Notes under the pieces: generated by a model
The model's database searches: none
The model's input: the letters and a program-made list of their open reading frames with translations, nothing else
Told to the model about the DNA's origin: nothing
Program-made: the position numbers and the translations under genes
In this document: in pieces, positions 41,303 to 45,583 of the stretch
Layout of the letters: the number at the start of each line of letters is the position of its first letter
Numbering within the stretch: position 1 is the stretch's first letter
Source of the DNA: Desulfobulbaceae bacterium
Lineage (GTDB): Bacteria; Desulfobacterota; Desulfobulbia; Desulfobulbales; Desulfobulbaceae
Direction of reading: 5' to 3'
Length of the DNA: 45,583 nt
Assembly: GCA_019163135.1 (NCBI GenBank)
Contig: JAFLKR010000065.1
Span: 1-45,583, forward strand

Positions 41303-43768
41303 ATGGGAAAAACTCTGATCATTGCCGAGAAGCCGAGCGTTGCCGCCGATATTGTTAAGGCGCTCCCCGGAAAATTCACCAAAGCCAAGACCCATTTTGA
41401 AAGTGACGATCACATCGTTTCCTTTGCCATCGGTCATCTGGTCTCCATCGCCTATCCCGAGGAAATCAATCCTGAACTGCACAAATGGACGCTTGATAAC
41501 CTGCCTATTCTGCCGGAGGTTTTCCCCCTGGCGGTGCTGCCAGACACCAAGCCGCAGTTTAACGCTTTGACCAAGCTGATCCGCCGCAAGGATGTTGATG
41601 TCATCGTCAACGGCTGCGATGCCGGGCGCGAGGGTGAGCTCATTTTTAAATATATCCTCAAGCAGGCAGCCAATCGCACGGTGGATGCCAAGGCGATCAA
41701 ACGGTTGTGGCTGCAATCCATGACCATGGAGGCAATCCGCGACGGCCTGAGCAAACTCCGGGACAATAAGGAAATGCTGCCCCTGGAGGACACGGCCCTC
41801 TGCCGCTCCGAGGCCGATTGGCTGATCGGCATCAATGCCACCCGGGCGCTGACCTGTTACAATTCCCGTTTCGGCGGGTTTCGTAAAACACCTTGCGGCC
41901 GGGTCCAGACGCCGACCTTGTCGCTGTTGGTCAAGCGCGAGATCGAGCGGCGCGAGTTCGTCCCCGCCACCTACTGGGAACTGCATGCCCGGTTCAGTAG
42001 CGGGGCGGTTCACTATGAGGGTGTTTGGATCGATCCCGCCTTTGTCAAGGACGACGAGCAATCTCATGGCCGCCGCAACCGCATCTGGGAGCAGGAGCGA
42101 GCTGCGGCGATTGTTGCCCGTTGCCTCGGCAAGCCGGCCAAAGTGGAGGAATCTAGCAAGAAAGTGACCAAGGGCGCCCCGCCGCTCTATGACCTCACCC
42201 TCCTGCAACGAGAAGCCAACAGTCGTTTTGGCTTCTCGGCCAAGAATACCCTGTCCCTGGCCCAGGCCCTCTACGAACGCCATAAACTGCTCACTTATCC
42301 GCGTACCGACAGCCGTTGCCTGCCGGAAGATTACCTGCCCACTGTCGAAAAGGTGGTGGAGCGGCAGCAGGACTGGCAGTATGGCCGGTTCGCTGCCGAG
42401 GCCCTGCAGAAGAACTATATCAAGAAAGACAAGCGGATCTTTGATAACAAAAAGATCTCCGACCATCACGCCATTATCCCTACCGGCGTGCTGCCGAAAA
42501 CCCTGTCGGAACCGGAACTGAAAATCTACCAGATGGTAGTGCAGCGATTCCTGGCGACCTTTTTTCCGGTGGCGGTGTATCATAATACCCGGCGGCTCTC
42601 CCTGGTTTTGGAGGACACCTTTCTCACCGAAGGCAAGATTCTGGTGGAGCCCGGCTGGAAAGCGATTTACGGGGCGACCAGTGAAGAGGAGGGTGAAAAG
42701 GTGCTGCAGGCACTGCCTCCCCAGACGGCAGTGTGCTGCGATGAGATCGACCAGCAGGAGCATCAGACCAAGCCTTCGCCCCGGTTTAACGAGGCGACCC
42801 TGCTCTCGGCCATGGAGAATTCGGGCAAATTGGTGGAGGACGAGGAACTCGCTGAAGCCATGAAAGAACGAGGGCTGGGCACCCCGGCGACCAGGGCGGC
42901 GATCATCGAGAAACTGATCAACGAGAAATACCTGGTTCGGGAACAGCGTGACCTGGTGCCCACAGGCAAAGCTTTTGAACTGTTGTCGTTGCTCGAGGCT
43001 CGACATATCGATGTGCTGGCTTCACCGGAACTCACCGGGGATTGGGAATACAAGCTCAATCAGATCCTGAAAGGGACCATGACCAGGGCGCAGTTTATGA
43101 AAGAAATTAGAGACATGACCAGCGTCATTGTCGATAAGGTCAAGCAGGGCGGCGGTGCCGAGCGGCAGGAGGCCGGGTTTTCCCCGATAGGCGACGTTCA
43201 ATTTTATGAGACAGCCTCTGCCTTTGAGTCCGCCGATAAAGCCCTGATGATTCGTAAGGTTCTTGGCGGTCGAGTCATGGAGGAAAAGGAGATCGTTGCC
43301 CTGATCAAAGGACAGACCCTGGGACCGTTCAGCGATTTTCGTTCAAAAAAAGGCAAGCCGTTTACCGCTTCGGTCCGCATTACCAACTCCAAGGTTGAAT
43401 TCCTCTTTGCCGATTCGACAGCCGAACTTGATCTCGACGAGATCCGGCAGCAGGAACCCCTGGGCGAATCCCCCATCGATCACACCCGGGTCTTTGAAAC
43501 CCCGGCCGGATTTCTTTCGGAATCGGCCCTGGAGGGGGATCAGAAAAAGGGTTTGCGAATCTCCAAGGTGATCCTCGATCGTCGGCTGGAACGGGAACAT
43601 ATCAGCCAGTTGCTGACCATCGGCCGCACCGAATTGATCGCCGGTTTTATCTCCAAGAAAAAGAAACCCTTTGACGCCTTTCTACTGCTTGACGCCAAGG
43701 GAAAACTCAGTTTTGAATTCCCTCCCCGAGGGAAAAAAGGGGCGGACAAAGACGCCAGCAACGGCTGA
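41303..43768 (+). CDS. topB: DNA topoisomerase III (type IA)
   Basis: A type IA topoisomerase that passes single DNA strands and helps decatenate replication intermediates. The 821-aa protein has an N-terminal Toprim domain with catalytic Glu (IAEKPS) and CDAGREGE, the type IA core with catalytic Tyr332 (LLTYPRTDSRCLP), and HHAIIPTG. The C-terminus has no Cys zinc ribbons. Instead it holds two copies of a topoisomerase C-terminal repeat, around SDFRSKKGKPFTASV and AGFISKKKKPFDAFLL, and a Lys-rich tail. It follows the ABHD14-like gene by 18 bases. No clear Shine-Dalgarno sequence precedes the ATG. Confidence 0.94.
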   Translation: MGKTLIIAEKPSVAADIVKALPGKFTKAKTHFESDDHIVSFAIGHLVSIAYPEEINPELHKWTLDNLPILPEVFPLAVLPDTKPQFNALTKLIRRKDVDVIVNGCDAGREGELIFKYILKQAANRTVDAKAIKRLWLQSMTMEAIRDGLSKLRDNKEMLPLEDTALCRSEADWLIGINATRALTCYNSRFGGFRKTPCGRVQTPTLSLLVKREIERREFVPATYWELHARFSSGAVHYEGVWIDPAFVKDDEQSHGRRNRIWEQERAAAIVARCLGKPAKVEESSKKVTKGAPPLYDLTLLQREANSRFGFSAKNTLSLAQALYERHKLLTYPRTDSRCLPEDYLPTVEKVVERQQDWQYGRFAAEALQKNYIKKDKRIFDNKKISDHHAIIPTGVLPKTLSEPELKIYQMVVQRFLATFFPVAVYHNTRRLSLVLEDTFLTEGKILVEPGWKAIYGATSEEEGEKVLQALPPQTAVCCDEIDQQEHQTKPSPRFNEATLLSAMENSGKLVEDEELAEAMKERGLGTPATRAAIIEKLINEKYLVREQRDLVPTGKAFELLSLLEARHIDVLASPELTGDWEYKLNQILKGTMTRAQFMKEIRDMTSVIVDKVKQGGGAERQEAGFSPIGDVQFYETASAFESADKALMIRKVLGGRVMEEKEIVALIKGQTLGPFSDFRSKKGKPFTASVRITNSKVEFLFADSTAELDLDEIRQQEPLGESPIDHTRVFETPAGFLSESALEGDQKKGLRISKVILDRRLEREHISQLLTIGRTELIAGFISKKKKPFDAFLLLDAKGKLSFEFPPRGKKGADKDASNG

Positions 43769-43862
43769 TTGCGAACGCCCGGTTCCTGGAAAGATAAAAA
43801 ATTTCGGGTGGCGGCAGAATTTGCGACAGACATAACACTACACTGTCATACCAATTGAATTT

Positions 43863-44261
43863 ATGAGACATTTAAAAAAAGACTACGCCGATAAAGAAGG
43901 AAGAGAACTGGTAGCCGCTTGCGTTCGCATTGCTCTGGATACCAAAGCCGAGGACCTGATGGTGCTTGATGTGCGCGGACTGGCCTCCTTTACCGATTAT
44001 TTTGTGATCATGAGCGGTCGATCCACCCGGCATGTCCAGGGGTTGGCCGAAGCGATCTCAGAGGAACTCCGCTCCAAGCGCATCAGCAGCAAGCACAGCG
44101 AAGGCATGCGCGAGGGCTTATGGGTCCTGCTTGATTTCGGCGATGTGGTGGCCCATATCTTTTATCATGAAACCCGCGCGTTTTACGATCTGGAAGGGTT
44201 GTGGCACGATGCCCCGAGGATTGATCCGGAAGAACTGCTGGCCGGTGAGGCGCAGGCATAA
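43863..44261 (+). CDS. rsfS: Ribosome silencing factor RsfS
   Basis: RsfS (Iojap/YbeB family) binds ribosomal protein uL14 and blocks subunit joining when nutrients are short. The 132-aa protein shows DLMVLDVRGLASFTDYFVIMSG (residues 31-52) and the hallmark end WVLLDFGDVVAHIF, then YHETRAFYDLEGLW. No clear Shine-Dalgarno sequence precedes the ATG at 43863; the 94-bp gap after topB has no other feature. It is followed 18 bases later by gpmI, probably in one operon. Confidence 0.95.
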   Translation: MRHLKKDYADKEGRELVAACVRIALDTKAEDLMVLDVRGLASFTDYFVIMSGRSTRHVQGLAEAISEELRSKRISSKHSEGMREGLWVLLDFGDVVAHIFYHETRAFYDLEGLWHDAPRIDPEELLAGEAQA

Positions 44262-44279
44262 CCGCTAAGGAGGCCTGAG

Positions 44280-45583
44280 ATGCGTACCCCTGTTCCGATA
44301 GTTTTGACCATCCTTGACGGCTGGGGGCTTGGCGACCCCACGCCCGCCAACGCGGTTTTTGTTGCCGATACCCCGAATATGGACCGCTTGAGCCGGGAAT
44401 TTCCCGCCACCCGACTCATCGCCCATAACGGTATGGTCGGTCTGCCGGAGGGCCAGATGGGCAACTCCGAGGTCGGGCATCTCAATATCGGCGCCGGCCG
44501 GGTCGTGTATCAGGATTTCACCCGAATCAGCCGAGCCGTGGATTTGGGCGAGTTGGCCGTCAATCCGGTGTTGAACAGCGTGATCGATGAAGTGTGTAAG
44601 GCCGGAACCCGCTTGCATCTTTGCGGCCTGCTCTCCGACGGCGGCGTCCATAGCCACATTCGTCATCTGATTGCCCTGATTGAACTGGCAGCGGCCAAGG
44701 GGGTAGGGGAGATTCTGATCCACTGTTTCATGGACGGCCGGGATACGCCGCCTTCCAGCGGCGTCGGCTATATGGAGATATTGATCGCAGCCTTGGCCCG
44801 GATCGGCCGGGGGCGGGTAGCCACGGTCTCCGGACGCTATTGGGCCATGGATCGGGATAAACGCTGGGACCGGGTCAAGAGGGCTTGGGACGCCATGGTC
44901 GGCGGCCAGGGGACTATGGCTACGGAAGCAGTTCACGCGGTGCAGGAGGCTTACAGCCGTGGCGAGACTGATGAATTCATCGCTCCGACCGTGTTAGTTG
45001 ATGCGGATGGAGTGGCGGTGGGCCGGATTGCGGATGGGGATGCGATTATCTTTTTTAATTTCCGTGCCGATCGGGTTCGGGAACTCTGCCATGCCTTCGG
45101 CGATGCTTCGTTTACCAGCTTCGATGCCGGCGCGCGCCCCCGGCTCTTGCACTTGGCGACCATGACCGAGTATGAGGCGGATTTTACCTTTCCGGTTGCC
45201 TTTCCGCCGGTGACCCTTACTCGTATTCTCGGGGAGGAAGTCAGCCGGCACGGACGCCATCAATTGCGGATTGCCGAGACCGAGAAATACGCCCATGTTA
45301 CTTATTTTTTCAACGGCGGCCTCGAGGTCCCTTTTGCCGGGGAAGACCGGATTCTGATTAATTCGCCTCGGGATGTGGCCACCTATGATCTCAAACCGCA
45401 GATGAGCGCCGTCGAGGTCACCGACACACTCCTGCAGGTCCTGGCCGATCAGGAAGCGGCGGGTACGCCCTACGATCTGGTCATTCTCAATTTTGCCAAC
45501 GGCGACATGGTCGGCCATACCGGGGTGATGGCGGCCGCAGTTGCCGCCTGCGAGACCGTGGACCGCTGTGTCGGCAGGATTCA
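44280..45583 (+). CDS. gpmI: Cofactor-independent phosphoglycerate mutase, 3'-truncated by window
   Basis: GpmI interconverts 3- and 2-phosphoglycerate in glycolysis and gluconeogenesis using two metal ions. About 434 of the expected 510 or so residues are in the window and the frame is open to the last base. Seen are Asp13 (ILDGWG), the phosphoacceptor Ser63 in GNSEVGHLNIGAG, the SDGGVHSH loop, CFMDGRDTPP, SGRYWAMDRDKRWDR, FFNFRADRVREL and EKYAHVTYFFNGG. Near the edge, ILNFANGDMVGHTG carries metal ligands. The start ATG at 44280 has AAGGAGG 7 bases upstream and lies 18 bases after rsfS. Confidence 0.97.
   Translation, partial: MRTPVPIVLTILDGWGLGDPTPANAVFVADTPNMDRLSREFPATRLIAHNGMVGLPEGQMGNSEVGHLNIGAGRVVYQDFTRISRAVDLGELAVNPVLNSVIDEVCKAGTRLHLCGLLSDGGVHSHIRHLIALIELAAAKGVGEILIHCFMDGRDTPPSSGVGYMEILIAALARIGRGRVATVSGRYWAMDRDKRWDRVKRAWDAMVGGQGTMATEAVHAVQEAYSRGETDEFIAPTVLVDADGVAVGRIADGDAIIFFNFRADRVRELCHAFGDASFTSFDAGARPRLLHLATMTEYEADFTFPVAFPPVTLTRILGEEVSRHGRHQLRIAETEKYAHVTYFFNGGLEVPFAGEDRILINSPRDVATYDLKPQMSAVEVTDTLLQVLADQEAAGTPYDLVILNFANGDMVGHTGVMAAAVAACETVDRCVGRI

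Overview
The window reads as a stretch of chromosome from a mesophilic, anaerobic Gram-negative bacterium, most likely a Desulfobacterota member near the Desulfobulbales. This placement is inference: it rests on a complex I operon of the nuoABCDHIJKLMN type without nuoEFG, a 12-heme c-type cytochrome, Gram-negative murein enzymes and lipoproteins (mltG, mltD, a class A PBP), and moderately GC-rich coding DNA. I see no tRNA, rRNA, insertion sequence, integrase, phage gene or CRISPR array.

Layout. (1) 1-3051: a decayed PAS-domain regulator relic, two unrecognised genes whose start codons lie back to back, and a left-handed beta-helix (GlmU C-terminal-like) protein. (2) 3250-9191: lon protease, mltG, a cold-shock protein and glutamine-dependent nadE. 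(3) 9251-13468: a dodecaheme membrane-anchored cytochrome, a class I aminotransferase and a convergent LysR regulator. (4) 13633-25260: the complex I operon, read as one unit from a sigma70-like promoter to a strong bidirectional terminator. Its membrane arm carries four antiporter-like subunits instead of three. (5) 25284-29331: glyA (minus), a 512-bp non-coding stretch, a secreted dienelactone hydrolase, a gene relic, a gamma-glutamylcyclotransferase-like gene and yhbY. (6) 29396-32183: a TraB-family membrane protein and an SDR/DUF2867 fusion, both minus. (7) 32364-40316: a cell-envelope block with mltD (three LysM modules) divergent from a very large class A penicillin-binding protein, then a TPR-type lipoprotein. 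(8) 40685-45583: an ABHD14-like hydrolase with topB, then rsfS with gpmI, which runs off the window end.

How genes work together. NuoBCDI would form the connecting module that takes electrons from a donor other than NADH (no NuoEFG here) to quinone. NuoAHJK plus the antiporter-like subunits would pump ions. MltG, MltD and the PBP act on peptidoglycan. RsfS and YhbY act on ribosomes, and Lon and Csp are stress proteins.

The most interesting feature is the membrane arm of complex I. Between nuoK and nuoM, where one nuoL is expected, there are a 498-aa MrpD/NuoM-like subunit, a 91-aa two-helix protein and a 596-aa MrpD-like subunit. The 596-aa subunit has Asn in place of the usual TM7 Lys and carries a NuoL-like C-terminal tail. 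No clearly new defence, mobile or signalling system is visible.
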